DNA of 46,832 nucleotides from Tubiluchus corallicola (GCA_030141605.1 JAQGDQ010001333.1:1-46832), one strand, 5' to 3'; positions 1 through 10,297 are shown, counted from the first letter of the stretch. Program-made: numbers and translations. The notes: generated from the sequence alone by a model not told the origin.

Positions 1-412
1 TTTATTCCCAACTGTCATTTAACTTAGAGCTGTAGCTACAGAAATTTAATTAAAATTAAAAATTAATTTAAAATTAAAATGTAATTAAGTATTTATTAGC
101 TGTCAGGAATCCAAAGATTCGATGAAAAGACGACTACCAAAACATATGTACCTTTAATTTAATATTTTTAACAATTACTAAACTTTTTGTTAGGAAGGCA
201 AGATGAAGGTATTGAACAAACAACAAACGTTATTTTAAATGATTCTTAACACAGTCCAAAGTCAACAACATAACATGAATACATTACAGGATGAAATTAG
301 GGGTATAGAAGAAAAGCAATGACAGGTATCACACCAAGATAAAGCAAAGAGGTAAAAAGCATAAAAAGCGATATACAGCGACACATATGAATTAATGCAC
401 TAAAAATTTGTA

Positions 413-841
413 CTAACGACGCAGAACATCACTCCAGAAGAGCTCAACCACAGACTTCAAGTCCATATTCTTTGTTTTCTCAGCCTCAACTGCAAGGATC
501 ATCAGGTCACTCAGTCGTGACTGACTCATTGTACTGCGGAGAGCATTCTTGACAAATTTAAGAGCAGAAAAGGATCTCTCACAAGAGCAAGACGTAACGG
601 GCAGAGTCAGAATCAACTGGTATGCGATGGAGATCATTGAGTAAAGTTTATCCAGTCCAGAAGTCATATAACAGTATATTGAGTGAATGCAGTTTGTGTT
701 GACATGTTCAGGAACAGAGTCTGCAGTGACAGCATGAGTGAACAAGCGGTACTCCAACTCGAGGGTTTCTTCATCGAGATCAGCCATGTAGAAAGTGCAA
801 AGAGTTTTGACTTTCTCCATCTTGACATTAGATTCAATCAA
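413..841 (-). pseudogene. hAT transposase C-terminal dimerisation fragment (left arm)
   Basis: This is a 142-residue open frame. Around residues 78-118 it carries LPVTSCSCERSFSALK followed by NALRSTMSQSRLSDLM. That is the hallmark of the hAT C-terminal dimerisation region, closest in style to the ZMYM1-like/DUF4371 group found in many animals. The zinc-finger and catalytic regions are absent, so it cannot be an active transposase. It may be an internally deleted derivative that kept the last part of the coding region. It is 93% identical to the right-arm copy and lacks one serine near residue 62. Its start codon may not be functional. Confidence 0.8.
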
Positions 842-1014
842 TAATCATACCTATGTGTATATATAATCGCATATCATGCTACAGTGGGAGATTTCACCGT
901 TCCTCAAAATTTTACACCTTATTGGTCTCATTACAAGTCATGAAACCCTTAAAATTTTTGACATTTTGTAAACAATTGGGGGGCGCAGGCCCCATTTATA
1001 GCACGACGCCACTG
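842..1014. other. Subterminal region of hAT element
   Basis: No gene is seen. It holds the G-rich subterminal stretch (GGGGGGCGCAGGCCC near 978-993) and the terminal inverted repeat. The mirror copy at 5759-5940 has a longer C/G homopolymer. Confidence 0.6.
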
Positions 1015-1637
1015 TATGTAAACCTATCTACGATTGCAGTACTTCTGGCATGTGTGTAAACCTATCTACGATTGCAGTGCTTCCGGCATGCGTGTAAACC
1101 TATCTACGATTGCAGTGCTTCTGGCATGCGTGTAAACCTATCTACGATTGCAGTGCTTCTGGCATGTGTGTAAACCTATCTACGATTGCAGTGCTTCTGA
1201 CATGTGGGCAAACCTATCTACGATTGCAGTGCTTCTGGCATGCATGTAAACCTATCTACGATTGCAGTGCTTCTGGCATGCGTGTAAACCTATCTACGAT
1301 TGCAGTGCTTCTGGCATGCGTGTAAACCTATCTACGATTGCAGTGCTTCTGGCATGCGTGTAAACCTATCTACGATTGCAGTGTTTCTGGCATGTGTGTA
1401 AACCTATCTACGATTGCAGTGCTACTGGCATGTGTGTAAACCTGTCTACGGTTGCAGTGCTTCTGACATGTGTATAAACCTATCTACGATTGCAGTACTT
1501 CTGGCATGTGTGTAAACCTATCTACGATTGCAGTGCTTCTGGCATGCGTGTAAACCTATCTACGATTGCAGTACTTCTGGCATGTGTGTAAACCTATCTA
1601 CGATTGCAGTACTTCTGGCATGCGTGTAAACCTATCT
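1015..1637 (+). repeat. 38-bp minisatellite, left arm (about 16 copies)
   Basis: GTAAACCTATCTACGATTGC recurs with a 38-base period from 1018 (first starts 1018 and 1056). Units differ by a few substitutions, mainly ACTTCT/GCTTCT and GCATGCGT/GCATGTGT. The period is not a multiple of 3 and the unit contains stop codons in several frames. Short open frames across it are therefore chance products. Confidence 0.95.
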
Positions 1638-1822
1638 CTACCACATTTTAGTCACATTCGCAGAAGATCATGTTATAACGTTCGAAATAGGCTACTACTG
1701 AACACTGGCAATAGTATTATAAATGCTATTATTAACTTACTTAGACTTGTCAAATCTTGCTTTTCTTGTGAAATGGAACGAATTAGTACATAATTAGCCT
1801 CTAAAATTTATTTAGCTCTTAA

Positions 1823-2354
1823 TATATATATATATATATATGATATGATATGATATGATATGATATATGATATGATATGATATGATATGATATGATATGA
1901 TATGATATGATATGATATGATATGATATGATATGATATATGATATGATATGATATGATATGATATGATATGATATGATATGATATGATATATGATATGAT
2001 ATGATATGATATGATATGATATGATATGATATGATATGATATGATATGATATGATATGATATGATATGATATGATATGATATGATATGATATGATATGAT
2101 ATGATATGATATGATATGATATAATATAATATAATATAATATAATATAATATAATATAATATAATATAATATAATATAATATAATATAATATAATATAAT
2201 ATAATATAATATAATATAATATAATATAATATAATATAATATAATATAATATAATATAATATAATATAATATAATATAATATAATATAATATAATATAAT
2301 ATAATATAATATAATATAATATAATATAATATAATATAATATAATATAATATAT
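1823..2354 (+). repeat. Pentanucleotide microsatellite (TGATA)n then (ATAAT)n, left arm
   Basis: A short AT run at 1823-1840 leads into TGATA repeats to about 2118, occasionally interrupted by TGATATA. ATAAT repeats then run to about 2354. The block switches cleanly from one pentamer to the other, consistent with a G-to-A variant unit that expanded. The mirror copy is at 4437-4950. Confidence 0.97.
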
Positions 2355-2491
2355 ATTAATCTTGTAATTTTTTATTTCATTGCATTTTATTTTACTTTAG
2401 TACTGTGTTTGTATTTTATATGCCTTAGTTACCATAATAAAAATTTGAATGGAACTGAATTGAATTACAGCAGAACTAAACATATTTACAG

Positions 2492-2616
2492 TATCTAATG
2501 AGGATGCTTGTCGTACTGGACTGGCGCTTGGCCTTACTTTTTTATTCTTGGCTCTCATAGCTGCTGCTGTGATTGGGTATTTATTTTGGAAGAAAATGCT
2601 TTGCTTCGAGAAGAAG
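2492..2616 (+). CDS. Transmembrane exon of an Ig-type receptor (opposite strand to the Ig exons)
   Basis: The acceptor CATATTTACAG ends at 2491 and a donor AAG|GTAACC follows at 2617. The exon leaves two bases before codon SNEDACRTG. It then encodes a hydrophobic helix (GLALGLTFLFLALIAAAVIG) followed by YLFWKK, a stop-transfer pattern. The start phase matches the last Ig exon of the - strand gene (8064-8238, ending one base into a codon): the joint codon would be ATA, giving ..NKSQ-I-SNEDAC... Yet this exon reads on the + strand, so it cannot splice to that gene as assembled. It belongs either to an inverted paralogue left of the window or to an inverted or misassembled part of the same gene. 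The exon ends in phase 0. Confidence 0.75.
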
Positions 2617-2663
2617 GTAACCTAACCTCTCTTCATTTTTAACATTCGTTGATGTGGAATTGA

Positions 2664-4124
2664 AGGAAGACAGGATGATTTTTCACATACTACTCCATTT
2701 TCAAGTCCGTTAAAAAGTATACATTTTTGCACCAATAATACTGCAAAAGCATTTCTGATAATTAAATAATAGATTAAAAACTTAATTAACAGCGGGCGAG
2801 CCTAACTGTTGATGACATCACAAACTAACGTAATTTTCAACAGCAAAAATATTCCACGAGCGTGTTGCACGTGTTTGCAAAAGCGAAATTGAAGTACAGT
2901 GTGATATTCAGCGTGATGTATTAAATCTAGGCAAGTTTTAATATAAAAATTCAAATTTCAAATTTACCGCTGTGCTATCAAACGTGTGTAGTTCGTCACA
3001 AACCAACACATTTGAACTGAGAGGTATAGCACGTGTTTTCTGTGTAATGCATTTCCGAAATGCCAGTCCAACCAGCAAATGACGAAATGCATGTAACAGC
3101 AAAGAACTAGTGGCGCGAACGTGAAATTCTGTTTGTGTGGTAATAATTCTTTTACCAAGACATTCTTGAAAAAAGTACGCTTCCTTTCAATATTTTAAAG
3201 AGTAGGTTGTTTTGACCTACAGTTTAAGATTGGGACCGCTTTTTGCTTTAAGTCACGAAGTTAATTTACATTCGGCAAATGTGCAAAATTAGAGGTAATT
3301 TAAAATAATTATAGATCACACTTAAAGTCTAGCTTAAAGGAAATCTGAAACCTTCTGCAAAGTTGGGCTTATTTCAGAGTTTGTGAAAAATGTCAAAAGG
3401 ATTCCTATTCAAAGGTTGCATAAATTATCTTTAAAAAGGCAGTTCTTTGCAAATTTCATTGCTATATGTTTCTAAGTTTAAGCAAGGACCTCTTTAACTT
3501 AGTTATAGAGGTACCTGGTTTAAACGATAACAGTAAAATGAACCAACATACTATGTGTCTTGTTCTTTCCTTTAATTCTTTACTTTCGCTTTGTATTGTT
3601 AAAGAAAAACCAGAACCAATCTTGAACTGTAGGTTAAAATAATCTATTCTTTAAAATATTGAAAGGAAACAAGCTACTTTGTAAAGAATGCCTTGCGTGA
3701 AAGAATTATTACCACACAAACATAATGTCACGTTCGCGCCACTAGTTGTTTGCTGTTACATGCATTTCACCATTCGCTAGTTAGACTGGCACTAGCGCCT
3801 ACATTTCGGAAACGCGTTGCACAAAAAACAGATTCTGTATCTCTTAGTTCAGATGTGTTAGTTTGTGACAAAGTAGTACAACACACTGAATATCTTACAG
3901 TGGCGCTGTACTTCAATTTTTAATTTTGCAACCAGATGCAACGCGCTCGTGGAATATTTTTGCTATTGAAACTTGTGTTCATTTGTGATATCATCAATAG
4001 TTGGGCTCGCCACCATTAATTAAGTTTTTAATCTATTATTTAATTATCAGAAATTCTTTTGCAATATTAATTGTGCTAAAATGTATAATTTAAAATACCT
4101 TCTCTTCCTCTTCAAATGATCTCT
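2664..4124. mobile_element. Inverted pair of TTAA-flanked MITEs forming a fold-back
   Basis: Unit A (2664 to about 3245) begins AGGAAGACAGGATGAT after TTGA and ends in TTTTGCTTTAA. Unit B (about 3602-4124) is the same family reversed and ends before TTAA at 4125-4128. Between them lies part of a second family, with AACAAGACACATAG-like ends near 3550. Related single units lie at 44463-45020 and in fragments near 14400 and 24930. TTAA target sites and AGGAA-type ends suggest piggyBac-like non-autonomous elements. No transposase is seen. Confidence 0.65.
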
Positions 4125-4261
4125 TTAAATAAACTTAATTACTATTATGGTAATTTGAAGTAGCAAATTTAGATTATGAAAAACTGTAGTGTATGAATTA
4201 TATATTAAGTTATTGGTTATTATTTTTGTATGAATAATAATAAACAGTACTTGACTTGACT

Positions 4262-4344
4262 TTAGATCTTCATCATCGTAAATGTATGGTTCATAGATGT
4301 CGCCATTAGAGACACGATCCCGTTTCCCATCCTCCACGTCACCG
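4262..4344 (-). CDS. Cytoplasmic-tail-like exon, tyrosine and acid rich
   Basis: On the - strand an acceptor TTGGCTGCAG ends at 4345. The open frame then encodes GDVEDGKRDRVSNGDIYEPY followed by IYDDEDLKSS. The charged, tyrosine-bearing sequence looks like a receptor cytoplasmic tail. Three tyrosines fall within six residues, but no canonical ITAM or ITIM spacing is present. The exon's 3' end is uncertain: several weak donors (AA|GTCAAG, AA|GTACTG) lie at about 4245-4265. The frame needs a phase-2 predecessor, whereas the transmembrane exon ends in phase 0, so either another exon is missing or the two are not direct neighbours. It lies only about 20 bases from the palindrome arm. Confidence 0.5.
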
Positions 4345-4436
4345 CTGCAGCCAACATTATAAAAAACAAACACAGTACTAAAGTAAAATAAAATGCAATG
4401 AAATAAAAAATTACAAGATTAATATATATTATATTA

Positions 4437-4952
4437 AATAATATAAATTATATTATATAATATAATATTATATTATATAATATAATATAATATAATATAA
4501 TATAATATTATATTATATTATATTATATTATATTATATTATATTATTATATTATATTATATTATATTATATTATATTATATTATATTATATTATATTATA
4601 TTATATTATATTATATTATATCATATCATATCATAATATATATCATATCATATCATATCATATCATATCATATCATATCATATCATATCATATCATATCA
4701 TATCATATCATATCATATCATATCATATCATATCATATCATATCATATCATATCATATCATATCATATCATATCATATCATATCATATCATATCATATCA
4801 TATCATATCATATCATATCATATCATATCATATCATATATCATATCATATCATATCATATCATATCATATCATATCATATCATATCATATCATATCATAT
4901 CATATCATATATCATATCATATCATATCATATCATATATATATATATATATA
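4437..4952 (+). repeat. Pentanucleotide microsatellite, right arm
   Basis: ATTAT-type repeats run to about 4620. TATCA repeats follow to about 4935, then a short AT run. This mirrors 1823-2354. Confidence 0.97.
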
Positions 4953-5132
4953 TTAAGAGCTAAATAAATTTTAGAGGCTAATTATGTAATAATTTGTTCC
5001 ATTTCACAAGAAAAGCAAGATTTGACAAGTCTAAGTAAGTTAATAATAGCATTTATAATACTATTGCCAGTGTTCAGTAGTAGCCTATTTCGAACGTTAT
5101 AACATGATCTGTTGCGAATATGACTAAAATGT

Positions 5133-5758
5133 GGTAGAGATAGGTTTGCACACATGCCAGAAGTACTGCAATCGTAGATAGGTTTACACACATGCCAGAA
5201 GTACTGCAATCGTAGATAGGTTTACACACATGCCAGAAGCACTGCAATCGTAGATAGGTTTACACACATGCCAGAAGTACTGCAATCGTAGATAGGTTTA
5301 CACACATGCCAGAAGTACTGCAATTGTAGATAGGTTTACACACATGTCAGAAGTACTGCAATCGTAGATAGGTTTACACACATGCCACAAGCATTGCAAT
5401 TGTAGATAGGTTTCCACACATGCCAGAAGTACTGCAATCGTAGATAGGTTTACACACATGCCAGAAGCACTGCAATCGTAGATAGGTTTACACACATGCC
5501 AGAAGTACTGCAATCGTAGATAGGTTTACACACATGACAGAAGCACTGCAATCGTAGATAGGTTTACACACATACCAGAAGCACTGCAATCGTAGATAGG
5601 TTTACACACATGCCAGAAGTACTGCAATTGTAGATAGGTTTACACACGTCAGAAGTACTGCAATCGTAGATAGGTTTACACATATGCCAGAAGCACTGCA
5701 TTCGTAGATAGGTTTCCACACATGTCAGAAGTACTGCAATCGTAAATAGGTTTACACA
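5133..5758 (+). repeat. 38-bp minisatellite, right arm, proximal part
   Basis: Units of 38 bases around GCACTGCAATCGTAGATAGG and TTTACACACATGCCAGAAG. The array is interrupted at 5759 by the hAT element and resumes at 6937. Confidence 0.95.
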
Positions 5759-6936
5759 CAGTGGCGTCGTGCTATAGGGGCCCGGGGGGCCTGCGCCCCC
5801 CCCCCAATTGTTTACAAAATGTCAAAAATTTTAAGGGTTTCGGCGACTTGTAATGAGACCAATAAGGTGTAAAATTTTGAGGAACGGTGAAATCTCCCAC
5901 TGTAGCATGATATGCGATTATATATACACATAGGTATGATTATTGATTGAATCTAATGTCAAGATGGAGAAAGTCACGACTCTTTGCACCTTCTACATGG
6001 CTGATCTCGATGAAGAAACCCTCGAGTTGGAGTACCGCTTGTTCACTCATGCTGTCGCTGCAGACTCTGTTCCTGAACATGTCAACACAAACTGCATTCA
6101 CTCAGTATACTGTTATATGACTTCGTCTGGACTGGACAAACTTTACCCAATGATCTCCATCACATACCAGTTGATTCTGACTCTGCCCGTTACGTCTTGC
6201 TCTTGTGAGAGATCCTTTTCTGCTCTTAAATTTATCAAGAATGCTCTCCGCAGTACAATGAGTCAGTCACGACTGAGTGACCTGATGGTCCATGCAGTCG
6301 AGGCTGAGAAAACAAAGAATATGGACTTGAAGTCTGTGGTTGAGCTCTTCTGGAGTGATATTCTGCGTCGTTAGTACAAATTTTTAGTGCATTAATTCAT
6401 ATGTGTCGCTGTATATCGCTTTTTACGCTTTAACCTTTTTGTTTTATCTTGGTGTAAACTGTAATACCTGTCGTTGCTTTTTTACTATACCCCTAATTTC
6501 ATCCTGTAATGTATTCATGTTATGTTGTTGACTTTGACTGTGTTGCTGAATCATTTAAAAATAACGTTTGTTGTTTGTTCAATACCTTCATCTTGCCTCG
6601 GAATAAAAAGTTTAGTAATTGTTCATAGAGTTCGTTTAGTAAAATATTAAATTAAAGGTACATATGTTTTGGTAGTCCTCTTTTTACCGAATCTTTAAAT
6701 TCCTGACAGCTAATAACTACTTAATTAAATTTTAATTTTAAATTAATTTTTAATTTTACTTAAATTTCTGTAGCTATAGCTTTAAGTTAAATGCCAGTTG
6801 AGAATAAATCAATCGTTTTTCTTGCACGCAAAATACTGGTGTGGGAATTCAAAATTATGCGTTTTTTTAACAGTTAAGTTCCGCCATTATATACAGTCGG
6901 GGCCCCCTAATTTTTTTTTGGTGCACGACGCCCCTG
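5759..6936 (+). mobile_element. Complete non-autonomous hAT element with 8-bp target duplication
   Basis: The left end is CAGTGGCGTCGTGC at 5759. The right end is GCACGACGCCCCTG finishing at 6936, giving inverted termini with one mismatch (CAGTGGCG / CAGGGGCG). Both sides are flanked by TTTACACA (5751-5758 and 6937-6944), a perfect 8-bp duplication as expected for hAT. The target is one unit of the 38-bp minisatellite. At 1178 bp the element is far shorter than autonomous hATs and holds only a transposase C-terminal fragment. Confidence 0.92.
5943..6374 (+). pseudogene. hAT transposase C-terminal dimerisation fragment (right arm)
   Basis: This is a 143-residue open frame. It contains LPVTSCSCERSFSALK and the NALRSTMSQSRLSDLM segment, the conserved hAT dimerisation region. 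The amino-terminal BED/TTF zinc finger and the catalytic core are absent. The frame is intact and close to the left-arm copy. That fits recent common descent, or selection on the fragment, which single sequences cannot separate. It sits inside an element with intact ends that could be mobilised by a full-length relative. Confidence 0.8.
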
Positions 6937-7424
6937 TTTACACACATGCCAGAAGTACTGCAATCGTAGACAGGTTTAGACACATGCCAGAAGCACTGCA
7001 ATCGTAGATAGGTTTAGACACATGCCAGAAGCACTGCAATCGTAGATAGGTTTAGACACATGCCAGAAACACTGCAATCGTAGATAGGTTTACACACATG
7101 CCAGAAGCACTGCAATCGTAGATAGGTTTAGACACATGCCAGAAGCACTGCAATCGTAGATAGGTTTAGACACATGCCAGAAACACTGCAATCGTAGATA
7201 GGTTTACACACATGCCAGAAGCACTGCAATCGTAGATAGGTTTACACACATGCCAGAAGTACTGCAATTGTAGATAGGTTTACACACATGCCAGAAGTAC
7301 CGCAATCGTAAATAGGTTTACACACATGCAAGAAGTATTGCAATCGTAGATAGGTTTAGACACATGCCAGAAACACTGCAATTGTAGATAGGTTTATACA
7401 CATGCCAGAAACACTGCAATCATA
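6937..7424 (+). repeat. 38-bp minisatellite, distal part after hAT insertion
   Basis: About 12-13 further 38-base units, many with the variant TTTAGACACATGCC. It continues the array at 5133-5758. The left arm's matching part would lie outside the window. Confidence 0.93.
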
Positions 7425-8063
7425 CTTTAAGCAAAACAGATTTCTGTTACCATTGTTGTATGCATTATCACACTATTACTATAACTAGTCCATAAAGACG
7501 TACAGTAAACGTTGCAGCAGTAACTCTTAAATAGCATGACTTATTCTACTAGGAGTAAAGGAAAGCTGTGTTAAATAGTGATTTTGATTAAATTGGTGAT
7601 TAAATTATTAAATTAATAATTCAAGATTAAATGCTTGACGATGCAAGATTAAACTATCGTCGTGGATAGAAGCCTAGTTAGGTGTGGCATCACGTGACCA
7701 GCTGATGTTCGACCGGCTGACTCAGAAGTAAAGATTGATGATGTAATCCTTATGCGCAGAAGCTCACGGCGCATTAGGTAGTTAGACGAAAGTGTTTGAG
7801 GCCAGCACCTCGGGGAGAGATTAGGAACTGACTTGAAGACGGAGGGCTGGCATAACTATCCTCTTATATTTACCGTGTTGTGTTTGATATTAATAAATGT
7901 ATAGTTTATTAAATAAAGTATTAATAGTTTACCATGCCCATCGTGGCTACCTCACACGCCACACAATAAGCAACAATAATCAGCAAGCAGCTTTAATCAT
8001 TAGAATAAGTAACCAATTGTTTCACTCTTGGCCCCTTTTTGCCTTAAACTGTTTTCTACTTAC
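7425..8063. other. Intronic or 3' flank of the Ig gene; holds an LTR-like segment
   Basis: No coding sequence is recognised. It is AT-rich apart from the LTR-like block at 7683-7963. Confidence 0.5.
7683..7963 (+). mobile_element. Possible solo LTR
   Basis: The segment begins TGTGGCATCACG and ends CACACGCCACA, giving TGTGGC...GCCACA inverted termini. It is more GC-rich than its surroundings and has AATAAA-type signals near 7890-7915. No matching target duplication was found in the flanks and no internal retroelement region is present. Confidence 0.35.
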
Positions 8064-8238
8064 TTTGTGATTTGTTCATAAGTCTTATAGCTGCAATTGC
8101 CATCTCTTCCGCTTTTGTCACTACAACAACCGTGTAGTCCTTGAAGATGTCACTATTAATCGTGTGAATATCAAACATAATAATGTAATCTGTGACCTGT
8201 GTTCCGTGTCGATAAAATCCCGACGAAATTCGTCCATT
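8064..8238 (-). CDS. Ig receptor exon 7: Ig4 second half
   Basis: Acceptor TTTTTCTAG ends at 8239; donor CAAA|GTAAGT at 8063. The exon encodes NGRISSGFYRHGTQVTDY through KSQ and includes FKDYTVVVVTKAEE. This aligns with the F-strand position of an Ig fold, but the usual cysteine in YxC is valine. It starts in phase 0 and ends one base into a codon, which fits the inverted transmembrane exon. Confidence 0.8.
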
Positions 8239-8419
8239 CTAGAAAAACAATTTTAATATGAATTTTAATTTAACGTTAAAGTTTATCTGCTACGCGTTAC
8301 ACTCTATAACAACCACTAGGTTCCTCTATCGTTTAATTTCGGCAGGTTATTGTTTACCTCAGTTATCATACAAGGTGTTTCAAAACTCCTCCCCATTTTC
8401 AAAAAAAAACTGTTAAAAG

Positions 8420-9175
8420 TTAATAGCAGTCCCCACGACAAGATAAGGTAAGATAAGGCAAAGTAAGGCAAAGTAAGGTTAAATAAGGTAAGATCAGGTA
8501 AGGTAAGGTAAAGTAAGGTAAGGTGAGGTGAGGTGAGGTGAGGTGAGGTGAGGTGAGGTGAGGTGAGGTGAGGTGAGATGAGATGAGATGAGATGAGATG
8601 AGATGAGATGAGATGAGATGAGATGAGATGAGATGAGATGAGATGAGATGAGATGAGATGAGATGAGATAAGATTAGATAAGATAAGGCAATGTAAGTAA
8701 GGTAAGGTAAGGTAAGGTAAGGTAAGATAAAGTAAGGTAAGGGAAGGTACGGTAAAGTAAGGGATGGTAAGTTAGGTAAGGTAGGGTAATGTAAGGTAAG
8801 GTAAGGTAAGGTAAGGTAAGGTAAGGTAAGGTAAGGTAAGGTAAGGTAAGGTAAGGTAAGGTAAGGTAAGGTAAGGTAAGGTAAGGTAAGGTAAGGTAAG
8901 GTAAGGTAAGGTAAGGTAACATAACGTAACGTAAGGTATGGTAAGGTAAGGTGAGGGAATGTACGGTAAAGTAAGGGATGGTAAGTTAGGTAAGGTAGGG
9001 TAAGGTAAGGTAGGGTAAGGTAAGGTAAGGTAATGCAAGGTAAGGAAAGATGAAGTGAGATGAGCTGAGGTGAGGTGAAGCGAAATAAGATGAGATGGGT
9101 TGGGAGGGGAGGGGAGGGGAGGGGAGGGGAGGGGACGGAGCGAGACGAGACGAGACACGATACGACACGATAAGA
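8420..9175. repeat. Pentamer satellite (GGTAA/GGTGA/GAGAT)n in the Ig4 intron
   Basis: Blocks of GGTGA (8520-8575), GATGA (8576-8670), GGTAA (8697-8920 and onward to about 9040) and GGGGA (9100-9135) follow one another. The opposite strand is pyrimidine-rich. Long open frames across it (PYLTLPYLTL) exist only because a 5-base repeat lacks stops; they are not genes. It lies within the intron between the two Ig4 exons. Confidence 0.95.
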
Positions 9176-9371
9176 CCATTTTACTAGTGCTGTAACCATT
9201 GCTGGTATTAGACGTACAGGCAGAATAATAAAAACTGTTGATAAGAAAGAGGAGAAATTATAAGCCGATTCCTTTCTAAAATGAAAGAACAAAAATCATA
9301 CTAGTTCTACAAACATAGAAATACATTTAAAGAAGCCTTTGGGTTTATATTTCGTGTAAAATTGAACGTAC

Positions 9372-9556
9372 TTCAGTTTGCTCCGTAGTGTTCACAGCAT
9401 CATGTTGCAGCTTTATCACTCCATCCCACAGCCAGACAACAGTTGTGATAGTTGCGCCGGAAGTGACGTAAAATGTGTAATTGTAATTTCCTCCAACTTC
9501 TCTCTCATCTGTTATGAGCGTCACAGGGTTGCCAGATTCATCAGTGATTTTTATAT
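9372..9556 (-). CDS. Ig receptor exon 6: Ig4 first half
   Basis: Acceptor CTTATTCCAG ends at 9557; donor GAA|GTACGT at 9371. It encodes DIKITDESGNPVTLITDERE and later VVWLWDG. The core tryptophan is present, but the B-strand cysteine is replaced (YTFYVTS). Two N-glycosylation motifs (NYT, NTT) are present. Confidence 0.85.
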
Positions 9557-9752
9557 CTGGAATAAGAGCAAAAGGCAACAGTAAGTAACAGTAGTAAGTA
9601 TACTATGGGCGTATTAACCAATAGGCTAACTAGGGTATAACCTAAGGCCTATAAACACGAGGTCTCCAACAACAGAAAACGCTTTGGGAAAGCACTACTG
9701 GAGGATCAATTTTCGATAATATATTCAAAATATTAGATCCTGCAATTCTTAA

Positions 9753-10297
9753 AAGAAAACCGGACGATTGTGTTGACATTAGTTCAAAACAAAGAATGCT
9801 CTAATATGTTGAAAGCTACAATAACTTTTTTTAAATCAAAACTTATATTAAATAATAATTACCTCGGATAGTTAAATTTGCTAAACTTTCAAAGCTGCGC
9901 GCGGCTTATCGAATCCAATAAGACCGGCAATGGCGCCTTTTTGTGACATTCGTGTGGCCTACAAATAGGCGCGGTACCGTGATAAGCATGACCATGAGCT
10001 GTTGTGTCCACCTGCGACATCTGTGTGACGCAGAACTCATTTTCGGGACGTCACATCAGTGTCTGATAGAAATCTTCGATTACGTAAACGTACTTGATGC
10101 GCTGGGAAGACGCCTACTATTGCATAAACTGTGGTTAGTTTGTGACCTAAGCGATAACCGTGTTTGTTTACCGCAAATTAACTTTCCAAGGTTATTCAAA
10201 TATTAGAAACAATTACTAGCTTTTATATGCAAGAAAATGCATCTTTTAGACAGTAAATTAAAATGAGATCGAGTCAAATCAATTGTCAGGTTTTCCT
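9753..10297. mobile_element. TTAA-flanked MITE (piggyBac-like), 545 bp
   Basis: TTAA occurs at 9749-9752 and 10298-10301. Ends are AAGAAAACCGGACGATTG and the reverse complement of AAGGAAAACCTGACAATTG. It is homologous, in inverse orientation, to 18821-19370. No conserved coding frame is shared by the copies. Confidence 0.75.

Larger units (their letters stand above)
1..1014 (-). mobile_element. hAT element, left-arm copy, truncated by window start
   Basis: One terminus is visible at 1001-1014, the reverse complement of CAGTGGCGTCGTGC. The next 8 bases, TATGTAAA, resemble the target duplication of the intact copy (TGTGTAAA in this orientation) with one change. The other end should lie about 160 bases outside the window. 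The element encodes a transposase C-terminal fragment on the - strand. Confidence 0.75.
1..2412 (+). repeat. Left arm of a 6.8-kb imperfect palindrome
   Basis: The arm contains, in order, a partial hAT element, a 38-bp minisatellite, a short unique stretch and a pentanucleotide microsatellite. It ends in TACTGTGTTTGT at 2401-2412. The same order appears in reverse complement at 4366-6806. The two transposase fragments differ at about 10 of 143 residues, so the arms are clearly diverged and are not one read copied twice. The arm is cut by the window start. Confidence 0.9.
4366..6806 (-). repeat. Right arm of the 6.8-kb palindrome
   Basis: It is the reverse complement of 1-2412 with indels and substitutions: microsatellite, minisatellite, complete hAT element. 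Homology stops at ACAAACACAGTA (4366-4377), just before the tail exon's acceptor. On the left arm it stops 79 bases before the transmembrane exon. Confidence 0.9.

Noticed and set aside
1-6806. Palindrome as a simple duplicated-read artefact
   Set aside because: The arms differ by many substitutions and indels, unlike the terminal fold-back at 46.3 kb, although a misjoin of diverged copies is still possible.
1018-7424. Possible CRISPR array
   Set aside because: The 38-bp units are contiguous tandem repeats with no unique spacers, in an animal genome.
8697-9040. Telomere-like repeat (TAAGG)n
   Set aside because: The unit is GGTAA/TAAGG, not TTAGG or TTAGGG, and lies in an intron together with other pentamers.
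8420-9292. Long - strand open frames rich in PYLTL
   Set aside because: They read a pentanucleotide satellite; a 5-base repeat without stops stays open in several frames. No conserved domain is present.
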